Assembly (NCBI GenBank): GCA_964020085.1
Contig: OZ026596.1
Span: forward strand, 14,175,340-14,239,339
Origin: Micromussa lordhowensis
Lineage: Eukaryota > Cnidaria > Anthozoa > Scleractinia > Lobophylliidae
Length of the DNA: 64,000 nucleotides
Reading direction: 5' to 3'
Notes under the pieces: generated by a model
Databases searched by the model: none
The model's input: the letters and a program-made list of their open reading frames with translations, nothing else
What the model was told of the DNA's origin: nothing
Translations under genes and position numbers: made by a program
Part shown: positions 20,399-30,976 of the stretch, piece by piece
How positions within the stretch are numbered: the first letter of the stretch is position 1
Layout of the letters: the number at the start of each line of letters is the position of its first letter

Positions 20399-22816
20399 CA
20401 GTACCGCCCGAAAGTATTTACCCATTAGCACGCGGTAAAACCTCGTCTTTGCCGAAGGGTTCTGCCGCCAATTCACCGCAGTGGGACGAATTCCTCAACC
20501 TCGTCTTGAACGGACGCAACCGAACACCGCGGCAAGCTAAATGCGGTACACCGCGGCGAAGAAACAATAGAAGCTAATTTCTTTTGTTAAAAAGTGTGTC
20601 CTTATTGACTGCTCTTATACGTGAAATTTCCGTGCTTGTAACTTGTTTTAAACAGGGCTCCCGACTAAATATATAACTTTTCAGCTTGCTGACGCAGAGG
20701 CTAGTGACAGGTTTAATTCACTAGCCAAAACAAAGTTTTCACTTGCCAGATACTGTACTGTCATCGCATCCAGTCCAGTAAATGCTAGTCTGTGTAGCTA
20801 GCGGTATACTTTGAATGAACTGACACGTACAAAGTTTTTGCGTCTTGATTCTCAAAGAACCGTCGTCAAAACCTCGAAACTGGCGCCGCCGAAAAACTTT
20901 TACCTATTCATGATTTTCACGAACATAAAAAATCGATGTTATAATTATAAGGGTCGCACAACAAGGAAAACCAGTCTTTGCATGTGAGAAATTCTCACAG
21001 ATCTTCACAGACGTCTTCACAATTACAAAGTTTTTGCGTCCTTGATTCTCAAAGAACCACCGTCAAAACCTCGAAACTGGCGCCGCCGAAAAACCTATTC
21101 ATGATTTTCATGAACATAATAATTCGTTCCGACATAACTCTATACACTGCAGACGTAGGCATCGATGATATAATTATAAGCGTCGCACAACAACGAAAAC
21201 CAAAGTCTTCGCCCGTGAGAAATTCTCACAGATCTTCACAGACGTCATCACAATTACAAAGTTTTTGCGTCCTTGATTTTCAAAGAACCGCCGTCAAAAC
21301 CTCGAAACTGACGCCACCGAAAAACTTTTACCTAGTCATGATTTTCACGAACATAATAATTCGTTCCGACATAACTCTATACACTGAAGACGTAGGCATC
21401 GATGTTATAATTATAAGCATCGCACAACAACGAAAACCAAAGTCTTCGCCCGTGAGAAATTCTCACAGATCTTCACAGACGTCATCACAATTACTGGCCA
21501 TCACAAAACATTTCCTTTCTTTCAAAATGCCGCTTCACAATTTCTCATGAACACAATAATTCGTTCCATCCTAACTTTATTTACAAATTGCAAACATAGG
21601 CATCATTCTAACTTTCGAACAACTGCGATTCTAAAAGTTATTATGGATTTGCAGTGGACGAATTCGGCAAGCTTGTGCCGTACCATAAAATCACATTGGT
21701 CTTTATCCGATTGCGTGTCACGGTCTCAAATAGACTAAATGCCCCGCAGTCAGAAATATTCACTGAATTCCGACTGAAATCCTCAACCAAACCTACATTG
21801 AAATTATTTGCTGTTTCTTTAGAAATTTCAAGCGATCCTAAATACTATTTTCGTTTTACATTGGACTTACATGTATGCCAGGCATTTAGTCCATTTGAGA
21901 CCGTGACCGGCAGTCTCACAAATGATTGTCAATTACGCAATTTCACCGTACACACAAGCTAGGTAAATTCATCGAATTTACCGAGAATTTACCAATGTGA
22001 TTTTATGGTATGTACAAGCTTTCCGAATTCGTTCGATGGCGATGCAAACTTTCAGAAGCTTCACAATAGTAGTCACATAAACAACTCTCAACGCATACCG
22101 ACACAAGTGCACGTGACTACAAAAAACGTGATTTGTCATGCGACATGAGTTCAAGCGTGTGAATTAAAAAACTTGCTTTAATTAAACTGTAATGTGGCTT
22201 GTCGCTTAACGATTGTTTTTTTTTTCTGGACTCTGAAGAAACTATTTATTTGGAAGAAAGTTTTATCCCTGGAAGTACTTTTGTATCAAAGATGAAATAC
22301 TCAAACCAAATAGAGCGGCATTGAAGCTACATGTAAGTACAGTATTTCGCACCGTGGCGCTGACAGCGAAAGACAGCAAACTATTTATCTTGATAGCGAC
22401 TTATCTTTAACCAAAAAAAAAACATATTTCCTTACATTTCACTTCCCATTCACCGCAAGAAAGTCATGAAATGTAGCGACACTGTAGTAATGGATTCTTG
22501 TGAAGTTAACAACGCTTCAGCGGGGTCTTTTAGTATTATGACGAATACATGATTTGTCACACCGGAGAACCTTTACACCAGAGCGTGAAGATGGCATTGT
22601 AAAGTTTAACTGAGTCAAAACAAAAGGTCTCTTGGCCTATTCAACTCTGCCGCGTCCTACTGTTTACCGCAGTATTTTATGTCACGGCAAACCTAGGCAA
22701 AACCTCAGTAAAATTTCGGCATGCCGCGTCATTGCCGAGGCGAGAACGCGGTGTTGATCTGCGAATCGGCCGCGGCAAAACCTCGGTAAAAGGGTAAATA
22801 GTTTCGGGCGGTACTG
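20399..22816. mobile_element. Large TA-flanked non-autonomous DNA element with internal tandem repeats
   Basis: The left end CAGTACCGCCCGAAAG matches the reverse complement of the right end with one mismatch over about 26 bp. TA duplications are at 20397-20398 and 22817-22818. Both subterminal regions are GC-rich with repeated cgcggtaaaacctcg-type words in opposite orientation. Internally a 196-234 bp unit is repeated about three times (20829-21495). No transposase frame was seen. Its right end lies 88 bp from a BLTP2 exon. Confidence 0.85.
20829..21495 (+). repeat. Tandem repeat, about 3 units of 196-234 bp
   Basis: acaaagtttttgcgtc recurs at 20829, 21025 and 21256, each followed by tgattctcaaagaacc, cctcgaaactggcgcc and cataactctatacac-type words. 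A 190-codon open frame spans it only because the unit lacks stops; it starts with TTG and shows no protein family. Confidence 0.88.
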
Positions 22817-22904
22817 TAACTAATAATCATAGACAAGAAACAACTTTTCAGAGAAAGATAAGCCTTAAAATGACGCAGCTACAATTGTATAAAACATAAC
22901 ATAC

Positions 22905-22964
22905 AGCATAGTTGTCCCTTAGCTTGACTTCAAATGGATCATCTTCCATCTGAAAGGCTATATT
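22905..22964 (-). CDS. BLTP2: BLTP2 exon (DDPFEVKL)
   Basis: The acceptor is tttaaccaacag and the donor GTATGT; exactly 20 codons, phase 0 both sides. It encodes NIAFQMEDDPFEVKL then RDNYA. DDPFEVKL is a hallmark of the FMP27/BLTP2 family (human has DDVFEVKLHDNY). Confidence 0.9.
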
Positions 22965-23214
22965 CTGTTGGTTAAAGACAATTTGTAGTTTCAGAACTAG
23001 TGCATAGTATTTTTGGTCAAGAGTAAAGATGATCAATAAATCATGTATGACAATATCAAATAAATTTTTCTTAAACACATGTGGGTTTGGTTGGAATTCC
23101 TGCCTGGTAATTTTATTTTGTTTTCTTCACCCTTCCTGTATTCTGCATCTCCATCTATTTAGTGATAAGAATTCAAACAATATGTGTATACAAATAAGCA
23201 TAGAATAACATTTA

Positions 23215-23600
23215 CAGCTGCACCAACCAATACATGGATGTCATGGTGGTCACACATTAATTAGTGTTCAAAACACTGATCCTCTCTATTGAGAAATGAC
23301 ATTTCTGCTAGCATTACTTGGAAAACTAACTTGCCAAAAGCTCCTATGAATGCCCTCTACATTTTAGTTATTAATATTTAAACATGCCCCTTATTAATCT
23401 ACAATCCATGCATAACAAAATGAGCTACATGTACATGTGTATACAAAGGTTGCAAAGATTTTTCCAACTCCTATAAAAGTGCTGTATTAACTTTTGCTAT
23501 AAAATGAATCGGAAGTTGGATGGAAGGGTTGATGGTTTGAATCCTGGTGTGGGCAGTTGTTGTTGTTCTTCTTCTGTTATTGTTCCAGTAACAAAAGTAA
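23215..23600. repeat. Intronic segmental duplication, copy A
   Basis: The part around 23215-23350 matches 25725-25890, and the part around 23370-23600 matches 26900-27100 and 26560-26640, all in direct orientation. Shared words include tggatggaagggt and gtttgaatcctgg. Confidence 0.7.
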
Positions 23601-23608
23601 AGTTATTA

Positions 23609-25517
23609 CAGTATTGTGCAAAAGTAATGCAAACGATAATCGTAGAATATCGCGAAAATCGTGATATATCGGTGATATTTAACGCTAATTAACTTCAAAC
23701 GATATATCAAGCGATATATCGTAACAGTTATTATTTTATTTCTCGGTAAAATACCGCGAGATGTCATTTATACTTTGCGATAAATCGTTTCCGTTCAGCG
23801 ATATATCGTTCTCTTTGAGCGCTATATAGTTCTTGCATAGCGATATAATCGTTCCCACCTAGCGTTATATCTTACTCGCTTAGCGATATATCGTTTTTGC
23901 TTGCATTTAGCAATACATTGTTTCTGCTCAGCGAGATATTGTTGACTGCTTGTGAAACAAATGTACATTTCTTCACAGACCATTTAAGCTAATGAAGAAT
24001 CCTCCTCGCTACAAACTAAGCTTTTAAGGTGGTGAGTTCAGATAAAATCATAAATCAAACATGTTAGCTAAAGTGCATAAATCGATCGAACGTACCTGTC
24101 CAGGTTCCATAAAAAAACCTCACTCAAGCACTCATGAATTCCTGCAGCAAGTGTTATACCAGAGAGGACAACTGTATCACCACAGAGGTTTAGGTGGGCA
24201 AAAAACGAAAAAATAGATGTTTTGTATATTTTTGGCTGTTCGTTCTTGTCGTGTAATTCATTACGGTCCAGTCTCCACACAACGTTTGAGTATTGAATGG
24301 CATGGCAATGCGAGAAATGATTTTCCCTAACTTGGCAAAGTCTTGTCAAAATTTGTTTAGCCGGCTTTCATTATTGTATTTTTCAAAGTCGGTATGGCAA
24401 AAATGTCTTCTTAGAGCGCGTGTTAATAATAAGCTAAAGGTCTGTTTGCTGATGCATCGCGCAAACGGCACCCTAAAACCCCTATCTTGGTTGGTCTTCC
24501 AGAGCGTGGAAGATTCGCCACGGAGCCAGTGATTGTCAACTTCTTGATAATGCAAATGATGCTTGAAATACTGACAAGTAAACCTTCAGTTTTCAATGAC
24601 CTGAAGAGTTCAGCTGGGAGCAGACCTTGTTTGTGAAGGAGCTCTATTTGAGTTCTTGCATAATTTGAAACTATGATAGCCTTAAGCGAATGACAAACAT
24701 TACAACACTTGGCTCAGTCTATAATGAAAGTGTTACCGCGGCAGCAAATACAACCGGACCTTATTGAGCGAATCACAGGCGAGGACACAGGAAACTGTTG
24801 GTATGACCACGGAGAGGCTGGGGTTTAATCTGGAAACTTGCGTTTCGGCAAGCGAATTCTAATTTTGGGTTGATTTCCGCCACATTCCCGGCTCTGACAG
24901 CAAAACAAAACAAAACCTGCGATGCTTTTGGGTTGTGGGAACACCTTCACAGTCTACCTATGGAGAGTAACCAGGTAAGTTTATTTAAATTTTGGAGAAA
25001 TCAATCGTAACTTAAATATACGAAAAGATGTAGTTTATATGCTAGAATAGCGTTGCGATCGCGTCAAGATTGTGGTCATTTCCGCTTATTATGGCGGAGG
25101 ATGGAAAGCTTTTTGCAGCTTTCGAAAGTGACTTTTTATGCTTTGTTGAAGCACTTACATGCATTACTCGACTGTGCCCATTACATGTACATGGATTCAT
25201 CGTACACAATCGCTTCACTAGGATAAATCGTTGAAGCGAGGTTCACTATGATATATCATTACAACAAAGTTCGCTGCAACGATATATCGTGGAGATATAC
25301 ATTGTATCGTTTCGCTTTGCGAGATATCGTTGCAACAAAGTCTCGCTAGAGCGATATCTCGGCGAGATATTGCAAAGATTGTATTGATATCTCGCTGATT
25401 TTATCGTTTTAGTGTTTGCCAAGCTGTGCGATGTTTCGCTGATATATCAGCGATAAATCGCGTGAACAAAGCGCGATATTCAACAATTATCATTTGCATT
25501 ACTTTTGCACAATACTG
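23609..25517. mobile_element. TA-flanked non-autonomous DNA element with GATATATC palindrome arrays
   Basis: The terminal inverted repeat is about 46 bp (CAGTATTGTGCAAAAG...), with TA at 23607-23608 and 25518-25519. Both subterminal regions (23630-23960 and 25200-25500) hold many gcgatatatcgt palindromes and half sites. The centre has no recognisable transposase. The Tc1-like TIR start and TA target suggest mobilisation by a mariner-type enzyme. An unoccupied copy of the flank at about 26560-26690 confirms the insertion. Confidence 0.85.
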
Positions 25518-25724
25518 TATATAAAAAGCTGAGGCAATATAGAAATTTGAAATAATTCTTTGCAGAAGAAAAATACTTCTAGAGTGAAACCTAGCTTGCA
25601 CATGGTTTTTGGCAAAGTTTCGGTTAAAAGCCTCTGGGAAAGCTATTGATGGATTGAATTATATGAGCACCTTTGTTAATTATCAAAATAGTATTTATAT
25701 TAGTATTTGCTGACAATGCAATAT

Positions 25725-25890
25725 GACTGCACCCACCAATGCATGTACATGTATGTCATGGTGGTTACACATTAATTAGTGTTCAAAATACTGATCCTCT
25801 CCATTGAAAAATGACTTTTATTTCCATTAACATTACGGTACTTGAAAAATTAACTTCCCAAAAAGCTCCTATGAATACCCTCTACATCTT
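25725..25890. repeat. Intronic segmental duplication, copy B (first part)
   Basis: Direct match to 23215-23350 (cacattaattagtgttcaaa, then gatcctctc and aaaagctcctatgaat). It lies just downstream of the exon at 25966-26064. Confidence 0.7.
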
Positions 25891-25965
25891 AGTAAGTGTT
25901 ATTTAAACAAACTTGCACACATCTGGCACTGTAAAATGTAATGCAAAGGGGAAGTTTGAATTCAC

Positions 25966-26064
25966 CTCTAAATGGATCCACAAATCTGCAGGAAGTGGTT
26001 CCTTGTAAGATTCATCCTTTGGCTTTCTATGAAGTGACTTTAGCATCTTAAACACATTGACAAG
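25966..26064 (-). CDS. BLTP2: BLTP2 exon
   Basis: The acceptor is a pyrimidine run then tggcag; the donor is GTGAAT. It is 99 bp, phase 0 both sides. It encodes LVNVFKMLKSLHRKP and SYKEPLPADLWIHLE, matching the family's VQKWLKGLH...PLPPDLLLKVE just before the DDPFE block. Confidence 0.87.
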
Positions 26065-26387
26065 CTGCCAAAAAAAAAAACAGTGCTCAGTTAGGTGACC
26101 AAAAAAAACAACCATCCAGAAACAAGCAGGCTGCATTTGGTAAAGAAAAGCTTCTCCGATTGTAAAATATCTTCTCCAATACTATAACATAATAGCAAAG
26201 ACCTTAAGGTTACTGTTTCATGAGTTTAACCCTGCTGAAAAACATTATATCACTACAACTACCAAATTCATAGCACTTCATAACAAAAAAAAATTAAGCC
26301 TGCATTTTATTATGTTATCATACAATTAACTTAACGTATGTGTCACATACAGCTGTACATTGAAGAAAAAGAGAACAACAAACCAAC

Positions 26388-26447
26388 CTCATCTCTAGAG
26401 GCAGCAAAGTTGTACAGGAAAGGAAAATGAACTTGCATCGTTTTTAT
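26388..26447 (-). CDS. BLTP2: BLTP2 exon
   Basis: The acceptor is ggattattcag and the donor GTTGGT; 20 codons, phase 0 both sides. It encodes IKTMQVHFPFLYNFAASRDE, matching the SVSVEFPYQYDFSRTLDE segment. Confidence 0.83.
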
Positions 26448-26559
26448 CTGAATAATCCTATTAAAAAGAATTTCCAGTGGGAATATGTTAGATTTTCATA
26501 TAGTTGATTGAGAAACTATTTTATGGTGAAAGACTGGATTATATTATGGTATGGTTGGA

Positions 26560-27100
26560 TGGAAGGGTCGGTGGTTTGAATCCTGGTGTGGGCAGTTGTT
26601 GTTGTTCATTTATTGCTCCAACAATAAAAGTAAAGTACCGGTAATTATATAAAAAGATGAGGCAATATGGATATTTGAAATAATTATTTGCGGATACTTA
26701 ACTTTTCTAAAAATGGAAAATGGAAACTTAGTCTGGTAGTGTGCTTTTTCTTACCCTGTGAAAAGCCAGCTCACAGGCTATTTATCACACAACTAGAACC
26801 TTTAAACATTTAACTGTTCAGTGGCACTGTGCACTGAAGCCACACACACAGCAGGTAACAGACAAAACAGACATAATAAGCTTAATTTATGTGGTCAAGA
26901 AATCATCATTAATCTGTCATCCATGCATAACAAAATGAGCTGCATGTTCATGTGTATACAAAGTTTGCAGACATTTCTTCAACATCTTTAAAAGTGCTGC
27001 ATTAACTTTTCTTTTGCTATAAAATGAATCAGAAGTTGGATGGAAGGGTCAATGGTTTGAATCCTGGAGTGGGCAATTGTTGTTGTTCTTCTTCTTCAGA
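26560..27100. repeat. Intronic segmental duplication, copies C and D
   Basis: Two further direct copies of the tggatggaagggtc...gtttgaatcctgg segment start near 26560 and 27035. The first includes the unoccupied insertion site aaagtaccggtaattatataaaaag that corresponds to both flanks of the element at 23609-25517. Confidence 0.7.
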
Positions 27101-27333
27101 CCACTCATGCTCCCAAAGCTCTGTCGCCTAATATCATGCCCTCAAACCCACAAGATTTTGATAGCTTATTGGGCTTATGTATGCATGCATAGTCCATAAC
27201 AAATTATTATTATCTTATGTTTTGTTTGATGTGGAGAACTTGAGAACTTTGTGCTAACCCAGTGTCACAAAATGTCACCTGTAGAAGCACACATTTGGGG
27301 CAAAATTATTTCTTGAGTTTAAAGGGGGTTTAA

Positions 27334-27380
27334 ACACAGAGTGAGCCTATAAAAGGCAAGGACAAGCCTCGTTTGAAGCA
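27334..27380 (+). mobile_element. Solo end of a TTAA-type MITE
   Basis: TTAA followed by ACACAGAGTGAGCCTATAAA matches the terminus of the complete element at 52050-52436. No partner end was found nearby. Confidence 0.55.
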
Positions 27381-27999
27381 CTTCGTTGGCTTTTTTGGTG
27401 CAATGGTGGAAAGCCAAAATAACGGTCCCAGAACAGAAGAAGTCGAGGAAAAATAGTGTCATTTGCATAGAATAAAATAAGGTAAATAATAAAAAGACAG
27501 TGAAAATAAAACTTCTATTAACACTTTGAAAGATGCCTTTGGATGAACAAAAATGATGAATTCTCTTTGTCTGTTTGGCAGTCAGTTCCTATTGGAAGAA
27601 AGAAAACCTTTCCACTAGATGGTCAAAAAAGCTGGACAAACTTTTTCTCACAGCTGGTCCGTTTGCCCAGTGCTCGGCCCTTAATGAAACCTCGGTAAAT
27701 GCATTGAACAAAACAGATGTTTAATCCAACTGTTGCAAGATTTCATTAAGAAGAGACCATTTTTTTAATGCACTGAAAATGAGTGCCTAATTATTTCCAC
27801 TAAATACATGTTGACGGTATAAACATCTTAATTCTAATAATGATGTGACAGCCATAATTTTCTTTCTTCTCATTTGTTAGAAAACTATAAGCAAAATACT
27901 GGTAATTATGGTTTAATGGCTATAATTCAAACACAGAATCATACTTTGCATAACACAACAGTAAGATTCCAATACAATTTTTCACAATTGGACCAAATG

Positions 28000-28640
28000 A
28001 TAGCACAGCCTGCTTACTCACAATTTAAGAGTCACTGACTCGAAATATCGAGAATCGCTGGACAGATTTGAAAAATCGAAAACCCTGAAACTTTGCTTCA
28101 AGAACGCTTTTAGGGAACTCTCTTCGAAAATCTTATTCCAATTTTCTAAGAATTTAACGTCTTCGAGAAATTCACAAAAAAGGAAAATACACCTTTTTAC
28201 CTCATTAAATATGCAAAACATGTCGGGAAAGATGACAAAGTTCTCGGAGTTCGCGTTGAAACAATTTACAATTCTAGAACACGGGATAAACTTAGCATAA
28301 GAGCTTCACCTTTTTTTCTATCTAACGATAGGAAGTTTTTTTTCACGCATTTTAAAGGGTTCCGTCAACTGTCGAATTATTGCTATATCAGGCACTTAGC
28401 AAAAAGGCAAGCGTAACTTTACAGGCTTCAAATACATCTTGGTATGTCCGATGATGAGTCGAGACTAGTACTGTGCAAAAGTGTATCGTTTCTACCATAA
28501 TAACACGAAAAAAATCTGGGCAATTAAGGTTCTCACAGGCAAAAATCAATAGTTTGCGATAGTCTTTTGTATAATTTGCATAATGCGGCATATTCAAAGA
28601 ACTCTATTGTTGAGCACTCTGGTCTGCTTTTGTTCAATAT
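28000..28640 (-). repeat. Left arm of a ~6-kb spaced inverted repeat
   Basis: In reverse complement this segment aligns with 34020-34390: cgacagttgacggaaccc, ttaatgaggtaaaaaggtg and atttctcgaagacgttaaa all recur in order. This arm carries an extra ~110 bp. Divergence indicates an old repeat or transposon ends. Confidence 0.65.
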
Positions 28641-28644
28641 TTGG

Positions 28645-30020
28645 GCCATAATCTGTAGGAAAGACACAGAAAGAGGGTTAATCCATGTGTTTATTCCAAT
28701 TTCTTCTTTCGATTACTCATAAGTTACACAAACCTAAAGAAACATTCTGAAATATATGTTCCAAGTGCGATAGACTGAATACGCTATTACATGACATGTG
28801 ATTCTTTTTGACTCTTGCACTTCATATACAGTTTATAACGGTCTACATTTAACATCTTAAGTCAAGATTGAGGAACATAAAGATCTTTTATTTATCAGTA
28901 TATTTTCGGTGAAAAATACAACAGATACATGTCATTCAGAAACTCAGTTGCAAGTTTGGTTTTCAGAATCCAACGCACATGCATGTCGGTTTGAAACCTC
29001 CCGCACACAATTGCGATTGGAGGAAGGTCGCTGTAGACTACTACTTCAATCAAGCCAAAGTTTGAACACCAAATATCACACATCACAGCTTAACCGGAAA
29101 TGTATTTATAAACTTGCTTTCCTTCCCAAACAGAATACTTTCTGACTAGCCTGATATCAATATTGTAGACAAATACACAAATCTCACAACTGCAGAGTAC
29201 AGTTTTCAAATTTAGCGACGATACTCTATTGTCATGCAGTTTTTTCTTGCATTTTCAACTGTTTGAGTTGCAGACCACAGCTCCGACTTGCGATCTGATA
29301 TTTAGACCAATCTGTACTCGTTCAAGTGAGAAAAAGGAGCCCCTTAAAGGTCCTTAAATATTATCCACTGATCTGTTCTATTTAGAAAACGTTGACATAT
29401 GTATTCATATGTTCCCTGCTTAACATCCATTGGACGTTTAGGTTGACTCCCTCTCCCCTTCTTAACGTTTACTTGGAATTTTGCTACTCCTATAGTCATT
29501 GTGGTCCAGACACTACAGATGTCAAGATGTCAACATATTGAATTTAAAACGTAAAGGAAACTTTTATTAATCAACTTAGGAGAGAACCACAATCATCAGT
29601 ACTAGACCGAGAAAGACCGCCATGGTTTCAGATGCCTTCACCTAGGGGCCAACAGCAGTTCCATCTCCTAGTACTTCAAGTGTACTAGAGTTTTACATAA
29701 CTTTTGAGAGCATTTAATTTCCAACCGTTTGTCAATAGCGTGGGCAAGTGAAAACTTCCTATTTTTGTTGTGTGCCGTGTTAACACGAAGTAAGCTTTAC
29801 TAAAATTGCTTTGCTTTTGGTCAAATATGCCCCACACTAACATCCCAATATTGACAGGCCCTACCACCACCAAAATTTTAGGTGTGATTTCACATCACAA
29901 TCACAATTTTTTAAATCAACAAAGTGAACTACATTTGGATTTTCTAGACTTGGACCACACGTTCCACCAACAAGAGACGCAAAACTGCAAAATGGCATTA
30001 TAACAGAGGAAACTATAAGA
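28645..30020. other. Intron, nothing recognised
   Basis: Short frames occur on both strands without splice borders or known motifs. Confidence 0.45.
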
Positions 30021-30170
30021 AATGGTAATTGGACTGAGTGGAGTCCAATTCGGTCTGTAATCATACAAGTGATAACAAAATCGAACAACCGTGCAGCTGG
30101 AGTCCGATTTGTTTATCACGAGTATGATTACAGATTGAATTGGACGACACAAAGTCTTATTACCAATTAA
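30021..30170. mobile_element. Palindromic MITE, ~150 bp
   Basis: agtccaattcggtctgtaat with catac...gtgataac at the left pairs with gttatcac...gtatgattacag and attgaattgga at the right, leaving a ~25-nt loop. Outer bases (ggtaattgga/taccaatt) pair too. Similar foldbacks are common in anthozoan sequence. Confidence 0.7.
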
Positions 30171-30666
30171 TCATAAAAATTACAATTTCTGAGAAAAGAA
30201 GAATAGCCAAGTTGTAAAAGAATGGGGAAATTTGCATTAAAAAGGAAGCATAAATTGTTTCATGTCGCTCTCAAATTGAGATTGGTTGATTTAAACTACA
30301 ACTTTGTATGTGATTGTTGCGCAGCGAGCGAGCAGCAACATAATCAGGATTTAAGAAGAATATATAGAAGGGAATACGAATTCTCGAATTCATCACTTTT
30401 CACCAGAATGCATTGCATTTAACCAGAGTGCACTGCACCACTTTTTACCAGAGTGCATCATGCCATGAACAGCACGAGGACGTCACACCGTCAAGCTGTC
30501 GTCTTATTTCACGTAGATTCCAGTGAGAAAGGTGAGTGGTTTGTTTTGCTCTGATTTACCTGTGAAACAATGTGAAGAAGATCGTGCTTGACTTTCACAA
30601 CTCTTGCTTTTGTTCTTAATACAGTATGTGATGATGGATGATTAATTGTGACATCTTAATTTTAAC

Positions 30667-30976
30667 TTGAGTTAAGGTGGGAGTGGAACTCTGTAAGATG
30701 TTCACGGGCAATGCAAACATGGCTATCGTCAACATATCTAAACCACCACTTAGGAGGGTGAGGTGCAGAGATCAAAGCTCTCTCTCCGACATGTTTCATA
30801 ACTAAATTTGCCAAGGTGGCGCTCACAGGTGAGCCCATTGAGCAGCCAAATATCTGTTTGTAGCAGGTGCCATCAACGATGAAATAATTGTTATCAAGCA
30901 CAAATTCAAGCAAGATCATGATGCTGTCAACAGACATGTTTGTTCTTTCCGAGATGGTCGGATCAGCTTCAAGTCT
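30667..30976 (-). pseudogene. Penelope reverse transcriptase fragment, inverted copy
   Basis: It encodes SIMILLEFVLDNNYF, GCSMGSPVSATLANLV, and FRYVDDSHVCIA with HLTEFHSHLN. It is the reverse complement of 31786-32095 with few differences. It keeps a Glu codon where the plus copy has TAA. Confidence 0.85.

Noticed and set aside
20978..21550. 190-codon repetitive protein
   Set aside because: It starts at TTG, consists of a tandem repeat inside a TIR-bounded element, and shows no domain. Openness comes from repetition of a stop-free unit.
24068..24555. ORFs in the centre of the 23609-25517 element as a transposase
   Set aside because: Too short, on both strands, with no DDE/D motifs or helix-turn-helix pattern.
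28540..28650. Possible exon with a strong acceptor (ctttcctacag) and GTGAGA donor
   Set aside because: The segment is part of the dispersed inverted repeat (28000-28640/34020-34390), so signals are likely chance. The peptide fits no BLTP2 block.
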